From contig JBAOHJ010000002.1 in assembly GCA_037045055.1 (NCBI GenBank), positions 434,001 to 498,000 of the forward strand: 64,000 bases of DNA. Direction: 5' to 3'. Position numbers and translations under genes: made by a program. Numbering within the stretch: position 1 is the stretch's first letter; each line of letters starts with the position of its first letter. Positions 26,092 through 32,565 of this stretch are shown in pieces. The DNA is from Phosphoribacter sp037045055. GTDB lineage: Bacteria > Actinomycetota > Actinomycetes > Actinomycetales > Dermatophilaceae. The notes beneath the pieces were generated by a model. The model did no database searches. It was not told the DNA's origin and was given only the letters and a program-made list of their open reading frames with translations.

Positions 26092-26242
26092 CGAGTCTGG
26101 GCTGGGCTCACCGACCCGTCGCTGGTCCGTCGGTGGATGATGGGCGCGCCTGTCGAGAGCACGGACGAGCCGTTGTCGCATGTGTGTAGCAGGCTGGGCT
26201 CGGCGCTCTGCCGGAGCGGAAGCCGAGCGGTGAACCGGCGAG

Positions 26243-26662
26243 TCAGGGCTTGAAGGGGTTGATGAGGGCTATCTCGGCGACGGTGTTGAAGTCGGTGACG
26301 TTGCGGGTGGCGAGCTGGTGGCTTCCGGCTCGGCAGATTCCCGCGATCTGGGCGTCGGCTAGGGACATGGGCCGTCCGGCCGCTTCGGCCGCGACAAGGA
26401 TGGCCGCTGTCTGTCGAGCCGTGGCTACGTCGTAGATGGCGATGGCGTCGGCGAAACCCGCCAACAGCTGCGTCCATCGGCGGTGGAGGTCGCGGCGTCG
26501 GCGCCCGCCCGGTAGGCGGCCCAGGCCGCGTTCGATCTCCTCGACGGTCACCACGCACATGGTCAGGTCCGCCGGTGGGACCGACTGGGCCCAAGCCATG
26601 ACGACCGGGTCGGGGGTGTCTTTCATGAACTCCGACACCACGTTGGTGTCCGCGATGATCAC
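26243..26662 (-). CDS. VapC/FitB-type PIN-domain toxin
   Basis: The 139-residue PIN ribonuclease has the metal-binding acids in IIADTNVVSEFM (D5), VVTVEEIERGLGRL and MSLADAQIAG, and the closing TRNVTDF with Asp, the FitB/VapC pattern. Such toxins cleave tRNA or mRNA when free of antitoxin. It starts at GTG 26662, overlapping the antitoxin stop by 4 nt, the standard antitoxin-first arrangement. It lies inside the tRNA-bounded element, where it may act as an addiction module. Confidence 0.9.
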   Translation of the reverse strand: MIIADTNVVSEFMKDTPDPVVMAWAQSVPPADLTMCVVTVEEIERGLGRLPGGRRRRDLHRRWTQLLAGFADAIAIYDVATARQTAAILVAAEAAGRPMSLADAQIAGICRAGSHQLATRNVTDFNTVAEIALINPFKP

Positions 26663-26895
26663 GACAGTTCGACCGAGCGCGGCGGGTCCGTTCGGGCCGG
26701 CAGATCCAGCTGCACCCCGCCGGCCGGGGCCATGGCCTCATGCAGGACCAGCAGGAAGTTCTTCTCCGGAACGTTGACCGCGGCGTCGAGGATCGCGCGG
26801 ACCTCGGCCTCCACGGAGCGGCCGTGCTGCGCGGCGCGGCCACGCAACCGGGCGTGGGTGCGCTCGTCCAGTTGCCTGATCGTTAACGTACTCAT
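26659..26895 (-). CDS. VapB/FitA-type ribbon-helix-helix antitoxin
   Basis: This 78-residue antitoxin starts at ATG 26895 behind AGGAGGTG. Its N-terminal ribbon-helix-helix (MSTLTIRQLDERTHARLRGR, then AAQHGRSVEAEVRAILDAAV) binds DNA and represses the operon. Its tail (LPARTDPPRSVELS) should wrap the PIN toxin. The frame is open much further upstream, but the ribosome site and family length fix the start. It overlaps the toxin start (GTGA). Confidence 0.88.
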   Translation of the reverse strand: MSTLTIRQLDERTHARLRGRAAQHGRSVEAEVRAILDAAVNVPEKNFLLVLHEAMAPAGGVQLDLPARTDPPRSVELS

Positions 26896-27083
26896 CTCAC
26901 CCACCTCCTGGATGACAGCAATGCTAGCACCACGTCGAAGGGAGCGGACGGGCAAGCATGGGCGGGGGACTTGTCTAGACAGGGTGGTACTTCCTTGTCG
27001 CACGTATGTCGCACGCCGAGCTCGGATCGGGCACGGGGCTGCGTTTGCGCTGGTCAGAGACTTGCGGGAGGCCTCGGGGCGAA

Positions 27084-27129
27084 GTCTTGTCAACAGGGGG
27101 TTACGGGTTCGAATCCCGTCGCCGGCTCC
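27084..27129 (+). other. Right attachment site, duplicated tRNA-Thr 3' half
   Basis: Forty-six bases match tRNA-Thr positions 25660-25705 except for two changes, A to C in the anticodon loop and G to A in the T loop. No 5' half precedes it, so it is not a tRNA gene. It marks the far end of the integrated element. The stretch from 26896 to 27236 has no other gene. It also contains two copies of CCTGGAGACGATCRGCAC at about 27139-27176. Confidence 0.85.
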
Positions 27130-27236
27130 TCGTCTCGACCTGGAGACGATCAGCACCCGGCCTGGAGACGATCGGCACACGGCGGGCACTGCCGAGTGGA
27201 CCCGGCTCGGGGCGGACCACCGGCAGGGCTGTCGGG

Positions 27237-28184
27237 TCAATCCGGCAGACCCCCTGGGGCGTACCGGCCGAGCAGCTCGGCACCGATCCTGGCGAGCTCG
27301 GCCCGCACCTCGGGCGGCGTCACCACCTCGACGGCATTGCTCCACCCGGCCAGTTGTTCGGCCAGGCCGTGCGCCAGGTGAGCCCGGATGACCAGGGTGG
27401 CGGGATCGCCGGCAACGACGACCTCCCCGGCGAACTGGGTGAGGATCACGTCCACGTGGCGCGCCGCCACGCGCACGGTGGCGGGCACCGGAGTGCGCAG
27501 CCTCTCGACGCGGTCGGCCACCTCGGCCCAGGCGGTCGACAGGTCGAATCCCTCGGGTGCCTCGAACGTCGCTGCGGTCTGCCGGACCTCGGCGACCCGG
27601 TCGGCTCGGAAGCTCCGCAGCCCGGCGGGGGTGGCGGCGAGCAGATACCACTGTCCGGCCTTGGCCACGACCCCCAGCGGGTGCAGCCGGCGCCTCTGGC
27701 GCGGACCCGAGCGCGGTAGGTAGGTCAGCTCGACCTCCCGCCGCCCGATGACCGCCGACCGTAAGTCGGCCACCGAGGCTGGCTCCGCGGTGGGCTGTTG
27801 CCCCCAGCCCACCGAGTCGACGACCGTGGCGGCCCAGGCCGTGCGGGCGTGGTCGCGGAAGGGTCGGGGTACGGCCAGAAGCAGCTTGCTCAGAGCCCTG
27901 GTGGCCTCGGGGTTGCCCGCCGAGGCCGGGCCCAGCAGCCCGAAGAGAGAGAGTGTCTCCGGCTCGGTCAGGCCGGTGAGGTCGGTGCGGGCACCGCCGA
28001 CCAGCTGCCACCCTCCCCCGCGGCCGGGTTTGGAGTAGACCGGGACGCCCGCCGCCGCCAGCGCCTCGAGGTCGCGACGCGCGGTGGGGACGGACACTTC
28101 GAGAGTCTCGGCCGCCTGGGCGGCCGTGAGCCGCCCGCTGGACTGCAGCAGCAACAGCAGTCGCAGCAACCGCTCGCCTCGCAT
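27237..28184 (-). CDS. YafY-type WYL-domain transcriptional regulator
   Basis: The 315-residue HTH_11 plus WYL regulator has the N-terminal winged helix MRGERLLRLLLLLQSSGRLTAAQAAETLEVSVPTARRDLEAL (residues 1-42) and wing YSKPGRGGGWQLVGG. The WYL domain (VELTYLPRSG, GQWYLLAATPAGLRSFRADRVAEV) is at about residues 150-220, with a WCX-like C-terminal part. WYL domains sense nucleic acid or small ligands. It is divergent from a VOC gene, and a perfect palindrome lies in the intergenic DNA, so local auto- and cross-regulation is likely. Confidence 0.88.
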   Translation of the reverse strand: MRGERLLRLLLLLQSSGRLTAAQAAETLEVSVPTARRDLEALAAAGVPVYSKPGRGGGWQLVGGARTDLTGLTEPETLSLFGLLGPASAGNPEATRALSKLLLAVPRPFRDHARTAWAATVVDSVGWGQQPTAEPASVADLRSAVIGRREVELTYLPRSGPRQRRRLHPLGVVAKAGQWYLLAATPAGLRSFRADRVAEVRQTAATFEAPEGFDLSTAWAEVADRVERLRTPVPATVRVAARHVDVILTQFAGEVVVAGDPATLVIRAHLAHGLAEQLAGWSNAVEVVTPPEVRAELARIGAELLGRYAPGGLPD

Positions 28185-28203
28185 CGGACAAGGCTGCCAG
28201 AAG

Positions 28204-28226
28204 AAGTGATCACTCGATGATCACTT
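28204..28226. promoter_or_regulatory. Palindromic operator between WYL regulator and VOC gene
   Basis: Arms AAGTGATCA (28204-28212) and TGATCACTT (28218-28226) are perfect 9-bp inverted repeats around CTCGA. The site is 19 bases before the WYL start and 50 before the VOC start, ideal for a divergent operator bound by the WYL protein. Confidence 0.75.
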
Positions 28227-28275
28227 AGGCCGCGATGGTGGTGGTGGCCCGACCCCACCGAGAAGGAGTGCTCCC

Positions 28276-28749
28276 ATGCTTCGCGGACTGACCACGGTCA
28301 CTCTCACCGCCGACGATGTCGGCCACGCCTGCCCCTGGTACGCCCGAGTGTTGGGCATCGAGCCCTATTTCCGCCGTCCCGAGGATGGCGTGCCACAGTA
28401 CGTCGAGTTCCGACTCGGGGACGACCAGGACGAGCTCGGCATCATGAGTCGCCGCTTCCTCCCCGAGGGCCATGCGGCGTCAGGCGGCGCCTTCGTCTAC
28501 TGGCACGTCGACGATGTCGCAGCCGTTCATGAACGACTGCTCGACCTCGGCGCCACCCCCTATCAGCCGATCACGGAGCGCGGGCCCGGGTTCGTGACGG
28601 CCGCCGTCCTCGACCCCTACGGCAACGTCCTGGCGATCATGCACAACGCCCACTGGGCGCAGCGCCACTCCAGGACCGCCCGCGGAGGACCTCGTCCGGC
28701 TGATCGGACACCCCCAAGGACCGCCCGGTGGAGCACCTTGTCCGGCTGA
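28276..28749 (+). CDS. VOC family (glyoxalase/bleomycin resistance-like) protein
   Basis: The 157-residue protein has one glyoxalase/VOC domain of about 120 residues (TTVTLTADDVGHACPWYARVLG, YVEFRLGDDQDELGIM, FVYWHVDDVAAVHERLL, AVLDPYGNVLAIMHN). Metal-ligand positions typical of enzymes are only partly present, so it may be a binding or resistance protein. After residue 130 the frame runs into two 45-bp tandem repeats, adding about 27 odd residues (RTARGGPRPADRTP type). It starts at ATG behind GAGAAGGAG. It is likely controlled by the divergent WYL regulator. Confidence 0.85.
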   Translation: MLRGLTTVTLTADDVGHACPWYARVLGIEPYFRRPEDGVPQYVEFRLGDDQDELGIMSRRFLPEGHAASGGAFVYWHVDDVAAVHERLLDLGATPYQPITERGPGFVTAAVLDPYGNVLAIMHNAHWAQRHSRTARGGPRPADRTPPRTARWSTLSG

Positions 28750-28761
28750 TCGGACACCCGG
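28672..28761. repeat. Two 45-bp tandem repeats at the 3' end of the VOC gene
   Basis: Units 28672-28716 and 28717-28761 both read AGGACCGCCCG...CCGGCTGATCGGACACC with a few changes. The period is a multiple of three, so the reading frame stays open through the first and most of the second copy. TCCGGCTGATCGGA is itself nearly palindromic. Confidence 0.7.
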
Positions 28762-28891
28762 GTGCGGACCAGAGGGTGGCCCGGTGTCGCCGTGCGCCAA
28801 GCCGTCCCGGGCCTGAGCGGGGCAGCGGCCCGTTGATCGGGTCGGACCGCGTCCAGGCCCTCCGGTCCAGGCCCGCCGCGGTGCGACGCGC

Positions 28892-29677
28892 TCAGGCCAG
28901 GTGCAACGACCCGTAGGCGACCGAGGCGCTGACCCCCGCGCCCAGCCCGATCTGCACGGCGTAGCCAGCGAGCTCGAGATGCTCGTCCATGACGACGGTG
29001 ACCAGGGCGCCGGCACCGGCGTTGACGCCCAGCTGCAGGGCGACGACCGACCCGGTCATCTGCGCCGGGATGCGGCTCCACGCGCCTAGCTGCAGGCCCC
29101 CGCCGACCTGGCCCCCGATGCCGAGGACCCCCCACCCGTACGTGTAGCCGCCGGTGTCCGAGCCGGCGACGTCCCACACCTGCCCGCCTCCCCCTTGCCC
29201 CCCCACGAGGACCTGGGCGCCGCCGCCACCGCCGACGGAGAAGGACCGCAACAACTGGTCGGCCTTGATGGTGTCGAAGGCCCCGGTGAAGATCCCGGTG
29301 GTTTCCACCTGGTCGGCCAGGGCGGTGTTTGGGCCCGAACGCCAGTCGTATGCCGCCACTTGCGCGGCCAGGGTGGCTCCCTGGGGGGAGGTGACGAACT
29401 GGCTCCCGGACGAGCACAGCACGCCGACCACGGACCCGCTCGGGCCGGCGAGCAGCTTGCGCCCGGCCGTCCCGATCGACCACGGCATCGGCGGGAAGGC
29501 GCTCAGCCCGCTGGGCGCCGGCCCGACCTGCACGAGGCTCTGCTCGGTCATCCCGGATGCCGCACCGAGGACGGCCTGCGACCAGGCTTGCGGTGTCACC
29601 GTCGCCGCGGAGCCGGCCCGGGGAGGGGGCCGGCCCCCGGACGCGGTGGCAGCCTGCGGGTCGTCGGCCGAGCTCAC
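28892..29677 (-). CDS. Unknown protein D of the four-member family, glycine-rich beta C-terminus
   Basis: I do not recognise a named family. The 261-residue protein starts at GTG 29677, overlapping the upstream gene's stop (GTGA). It has no signal peptide. The central AAYDWRSGPNTAL matches AYDWQSRQPG in the first member (31150-31869). The C-terminal half is a run of alternating Gly-rich strands (VLVGGQGGGGQVWDVAGSDTGGY, VALQLGVNAGAGALV, LAGYAVQIGLGAGVSASVAYG). These match the third member's VIVGGAGGLGCAWDIAG and FAIGIGANAGAGALVFGG. The pattern suggests a beta-barrel or beta-sandwich that assembles. It is last in a six-gene same-strand cluster. Confidence 0.7.
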   Translation of the reverse strand: MSSADDPQAATASGGRPPPRAGSAATVTPQAWSQAVLGAASGMTEQSLVQVGPAPSGLSAFPPMPWSIGTAGRKLLAGPSGSVVGVLCSSGSQFVTSPQGATLAAQVAAYDWRSGPNTALADQVETTGIFTGAFDTIKADQLLRSFSVGGGGGAQVLVGGQGGGGQVWDVAGSDTGGYTYGWGVLGIGGQVGGGLQLGAWSRIPAQMTGSVVALQLGVNAGAGALVTVVMDEHLELAGYAVQIGLGAGVSASVAYGSLHLA

Positions 29678-30420
29678 CCGAAGTTCCAGATGTGTCCACC
29701 GAAGACCAGCGCGCCGGCGCCCGCGTTGGCGCCGATCCCGATGGCGAAGCCGCGCAGGTCCAGACTCGTGTCGGTGATGACGGCCAGCCGGGCCCCGAGG
29801 CCGTAGCCGACCTCGACGACCAGGCCGAGGGTGGTGAACGACAGGGCAGAGGGCAGCTGGTTGTAGATCACGCACTCGATATTCACGGCCACGTCGATGG
29901 CCAAGCCGATCTCGCCCTGCAGGTAGCCATACCCCTTGGGCCCCTCCCGACCGGCGATGTCCCAGGCGCAGCCGAGCCCGCCGGCCCCGCCGACGATGAC
30001 GTCGGCGCTGACGCTCATGCCCAGCCCGATGGTGCTGAACAGATGGTCGGCGTTGACGTTGCACATCGCCGGGCCGAAGATCCCCGAGCAGTCCTGCGGG
30101 TCGCCGTTGGCCTGGAACACGCCCTGGGTCTGGGCGACCTGCGCGGCGCCGAGCTGCTTGTCGTTGTACGACCCCTGTTGCGACCGGATGGTGGCGATGT
30201 TGCCCGTCGACCGTCCCGGACCGGCGGCCCAGGTGTTCGACGACGTCGTGCATGCGTCGACGGCCGGCTGGTGGGCGGCATACGCCTTCTGACAGGCGGC
30301 GAGGATCTGCGCGTTCGAGGGGGTCCCGAGCCGGTCGGCGTCGGCGACGCCGGCGAGCCGCCCGACGGGTTGGAGGTCGGTGGCCGAGAGCGCCTCGAGG
30401 GCGTCTGCGAAGATGCTCAC
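29674..30420 (-). CDS. Unknown protein C of the four-member family
   Basis: The 248-residue protein starts at GTG 30420 and overlaps the previous stop by 4 nt. Its N-terminus (MSIFADALEALSATDL, then GTPSNAQILAACQKAYAAHQPAVDA) shares the P-SN-x2-I/V-L-x-AA-x3-Y motif with members A and B. The C-terminal half is Gly-rich beta sequence (SADVIVGGAGGLGCAWDIAGREG, LVVEVGYGLGARLAVITDTSLDLRGFAIGIGANAGAG). Five cysteines are present, unlike member D. No catalytic motif is seen. Function is unknown. The operon layout suggests it acts with A, B and D. Confidence 0.7.
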   Translation of the reverse strand: MSIFADALEALSATDLQPVGRLAGVADADRLGTPSNAQILAACQKAYAAHQPAVDACTTSSNTWAAGPGRSTGNIATIRSQQGSYNDKQLGAAQVAQTQGVFQANGDPQDCSGIFGPAMCNVNADHLFSTIGLGMSVSADVIVGGAGGLGCAWDIAGREGPKGYGYLQGEIGLAIDVAVNIECVIYNQLPSALSFTTLGLVVEVGYGLGARLAVITDTSLDLRGFAIGIGANAGAGALVFGGHIWNFG

Positions 30421-31106
30421 GCGCGTGCCTGCTGGGTCTGCGGGACGGGTGCCACCGTCGTCTTCGCCACCGCGGCGGCCCCGAGGGACATGCCCGCGGC
30501 GTAGAGGAATCCTGCCGGTGCCAAGGCGGCGGTGAGGGCCACGGCGAGGACCGCGTGGCCGGTCCCGGGCGCGGGCAGGACCAGGCCGTACCCGGTCTGC
30601 TGCTCGGCGGGAGGATCCGCGGCGACCCAGAGGCCGACGGCGAGTGTGGTGGGGTCGACCGAGAGCGTGGCGACCAGGCAGAGGTGGGCCGTGACCACCG
30701 CCACCGGGGCGCCCGGATGCGCTGTCGGGGCCCACATCCCCGTGGACGTCGTCCCGAGGTGGGAGGCGTCCAGGGTGGTGACGCCGACGAGGACGGACGG
30801 CAGGTCGGTGGCCGCGTCGGCCAGGGCGGTGGCCAGCGGTGGATCACCGACGACGGCCGCGACCGGATGCGCCGACGGTCGGCCGCTGGTCCACGGGTAT
30901 GCCGCGAGCGCCGCCAGGGCGTCGGCGTGCGCGGGGTCGGCGGCATACGCTCCGGTCGCCGACGCGAGCGCGTCGACCTGAGTTTGGTATGCGGCATACG
31001 CGGATTGCGCCGCGTGCACGATCTGCTGGTTGGACGGAGGCGAGTCGACCTCGGGTGGGGCCGACAGCGCCTGCGCGGTCAGCGCGTCCAGGGCTGGGGC
31101 GAACAT
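30417..31106 (-). CDS. Unknown protein B of the four-member family
   Basis: The ATG at 31106 gives 229 residues. The frame is open back to 31205, but the family start (M-x-APALDALTAQAL) and the overlap with gene A favour the shorter form. The N-terminus has PPSNQQIVHAAQSAYAAYQTQVDAL, then AAYPWTSGRP, the counterparts of motifs in A, C and D. The C-terminal half differs: it is Ala/Val-rich (AVLAVALTAALAPAGFLYAAGMSLGAAAV), less glycine-patterned and possibly membrane-seeking. There are two GGCATAC copies and one GTATGCC within its first 100 codons. Function is unknown. Confidence 0.65.
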   Translation of the reverse strand: MFAPALDALTAQALSAPPEVDSPPSNQQIVHAAQSAYAAYQTQVDALASATGAYAADPAHADALAALAAYPWTSGRPSAHPVAAVVGDPPLATALADAATDLPSVLVGVTTLDASHLGTTSTGMWAPTAHPGAPVAVVTAHLCLVATLSVDPTTLAVGLWVAADPPAEQQTGYGLVLPAPGTGHAVLAVALTAALAPAGFLYAAGMSLGAAAVAKTTVAPVPQTQQARA

Positions 31107-31149
31107 GGGGAATCCGTTCGTTCGGAGGGTCGGATCGCCAGGCGGCGGA

Positions 31150-31869
31150 TCAGAAGATCCAGGTGTAGCCCCCGACGATGGTCGCGCCACCGCCGAGACC
31201 GACACCGAGGCCGATCGAGAAGCCGAAGGTCTGCAGGCTGCCTCCGACGTAGACGCCGAGGCAGACGCCGACCTCGAGGTCGAGGTTGACCTCGATGCCG
31301 TAGAAGGTGCCGGCGAGGGCTTGCGGGCCGCCGGTCCACAAGGCGACGTTGAGGTTGAGCCCGACGTCGATGTCCAGGCCGAGCTTGGCTGCCGCGTATG
31401 CCGTGCCGACGCTGGTCCCCGCGTCGCCGAGCGCGAACGCGACGCCGATGCCGGCCTCCTCGCCGATGATCGCCTGCGCGGACTCGCTGATCCCGAAACA
31501 CAGGGACATCAGGGTGCCGTCCGACTGCGCGGCGGACTGAGCGGCGGCGAAGTCCGCGGCCTGGTGCACCGCGAGGGCGGTGGGGGTGATCGGGCCGGGC
31601 TGCCGGGACTGCCAGTCGTAGGCGTTGAGGGTCGCGACCTCGGGCCGGCCACCGGTGGACCCGACGTAGGAGATGCCGCCGGTGGTGAAGCCGTCCACCA
31701 CCGGGTAGTGGGCCTGGTAGGAGGCTTGCGCGGCCTGGAGCACCTCCTTGTTGGACGGCGGTGTGGCCCCCGCGGAGGTCCGCGCCGACAGCAGCGGCCC
31801 GCATTCGGTGCGCAGCATTCGGTCCGGATCCAGTTGTGCCAGAGCGGTGGTGAACAACCCAGCGGACAT
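31150..31869 (-). CDS. Unknown protein A of the four-member family
   Basis: The 239-residue protein starts at ATG 31869 behind a strong AGGAGG. The N-terminus (MSAGLFTTALAQLDPDRML, then PPSNKEVLQAAQASYQAHYPVVDGF) and NAYDWQSRQPGPIT are family motifs. The C-terminal 130 residues are Gly/Val/Leu beta repeats (LGLDIDVGLNLNVALWTGG, IEVNLDLEVGVCLGVYVGG, FGFSIGLGVGLGGGATIVGG, ending YTWIF). It has no signal peptide and no known enzyme motif. It follows the tail-collar gene on the same strand, with 132 bases between. It could be a structural or effector subunit. Confidence 0.7.
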   Translation of the reverse strand: MSAGLFTTALAQLDPDRMLRTECGPLLSARTSAGATPPSNKEVLQAAQASYQAHYPVVDGFTTGGISYVGSTGGRPEVATLNAYDWQSRQPGPITPTALAVHQAADFAAAQSAAQSDGTLMSLCFGISESAQAIIGEEAGIGVAFALGDAGTSVGTAYAAAKLGLDIDVGLNLNVALWTGGPQALAGTFYGIEVNLDLEVGVCLGVYVGGSLQTFGFSIGLGVGLGGGATIVGGYTWIF

Positions 31870-32001
31870 GACGTCCTCCTGAAACCCTGGGGAGAAGGGC
31901 GGGTAGGGCACAAGGTAACCCTGGCGAAACGCCGCGGCCACCAAGTGCGGACCAATGGTGCGGAACCGATGCAGGAGTCCCGTCGCGGGCGTCGTGGGCA
32001 C

Positions 32002-32511
32002 TCAGGCGCGCGGCGGGAAGACGCCCTGCAGGGCGATGCAGTAGCTCATGGTGAGGAACGGCGGCATGTTGTCGTGGGGCTGGGATCCGCCGGCGTTCTG
32101 GACCATCGTCGACGCCATCGCGGTGCCGTCGGGCGGGGCGTAGGTCGCGGCTGCCGCGGCGAATCCGGGCACCAGGCCCGCCGGCGACTTCGATGTGGCC
32201 GCGTTCGACCCGGCCACCCCGTGACCGTGGGCGGGCATCTGGGTCGCGCTCAGGGTCACCGTCTCCGCCCCGCCGGTCTCGCCGAGGGCGCGTGGCGATA
32301 GCCCAGCCCCCTGGCCCTGATGGATCGGTGCCCGGCCGCGTAGGTCCGGCACCGCGAACGTCGTGGTGCCGTTGCCGCCGTAAGTCGTCCCGATCAGCGA
32401 GAACAGTGCGGTGTTCGACTGGATCGACAGCACCTGCCCGTCGCAGGTCGCCCATCCCGCCGGGGCGAAGCCGAACGCGAACAACTGGATCTGGCCGATG
32501 AACGGTTCCAC
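32002..32511 (-). CDS. Phage tail collar domain protein (microcystin-dependent protein-like)
   Basis: This 169-residue protein is a short tail-collar protein of the MdpB type: FIGQIQLFAFGFAPAGWATCDGQ, then LSIQSNTALFSLIGTTYGGNGTTTFAVPDLRGRAPIHQGQG near residues 28-69, the hallmark of the PF07484 collar. It ends with MSYCIALQGVFPPR. It starts at GTG 32511 with AAGGA 7 bases upstream. Such proteins occur in phage tails and in bacterial genomes as stand-alone genes of unknown role. No other phage structural gene is nearby. Confidence 0.88.
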   Translation of the reverse strand: MEPFIGQIQLFAFGFAPAGWATCDGQVLSIQSNTALFSLIGTTYGGNGTTTFAVPDLRGRAPIHQGQGAGLSPRALGETGGAETVTLSATQMPAHGHGVAGSNAATSKSPAGLVPGFAAAAATYAPPDGTAMASTMVQNAGGSQPHDNMPPFLTMSYCIALQGVFPPRA

Positions 32512-32565
32512 GTGAGCGTCCTTGTCTCGCGTCGAGGGGAGCGTCGGCCGGCAACCGACGGCTGG

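Larger units (their letters stand above)
25706..27129. mobile_element. Decayed 1.4-kb integrative element in tRNA-Thr carrying vapBC
   Basis: The segment is bounded by the tRNA-Thr 3' half and its 46-bp copy. It holds an integrase fragment next to the tRNA and a VapBC toxin-antitoxin pair. The first 500 bp look markedly less GC-rich than the neighbourhood. The window-wide GTATGCC motif is missing from here and from the flanks between 24.92 and 29.35 kb. The pattern fits an element that lost most cargo but kept its addiction module. An alternative is a right end further away, but no other copy of the repeat is in the window. Confidence 0.8.

Noticed and set aside
27084..27129. A second tRNA gene
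   Set aside because: Only the anticodon-stem-to-acceptor 3' half is present and no 5' acceptor or D arm precedes it. It is the duplicated attachment site.
32002..32511. Prophage or tailocin locus marked by the tail-collar gene
   Set aside because: No sheath, tube, baseplate, tape-measure, capsid or lysis gene lies nearby. Stand-alone collar proteins are common in bacterial genomes.
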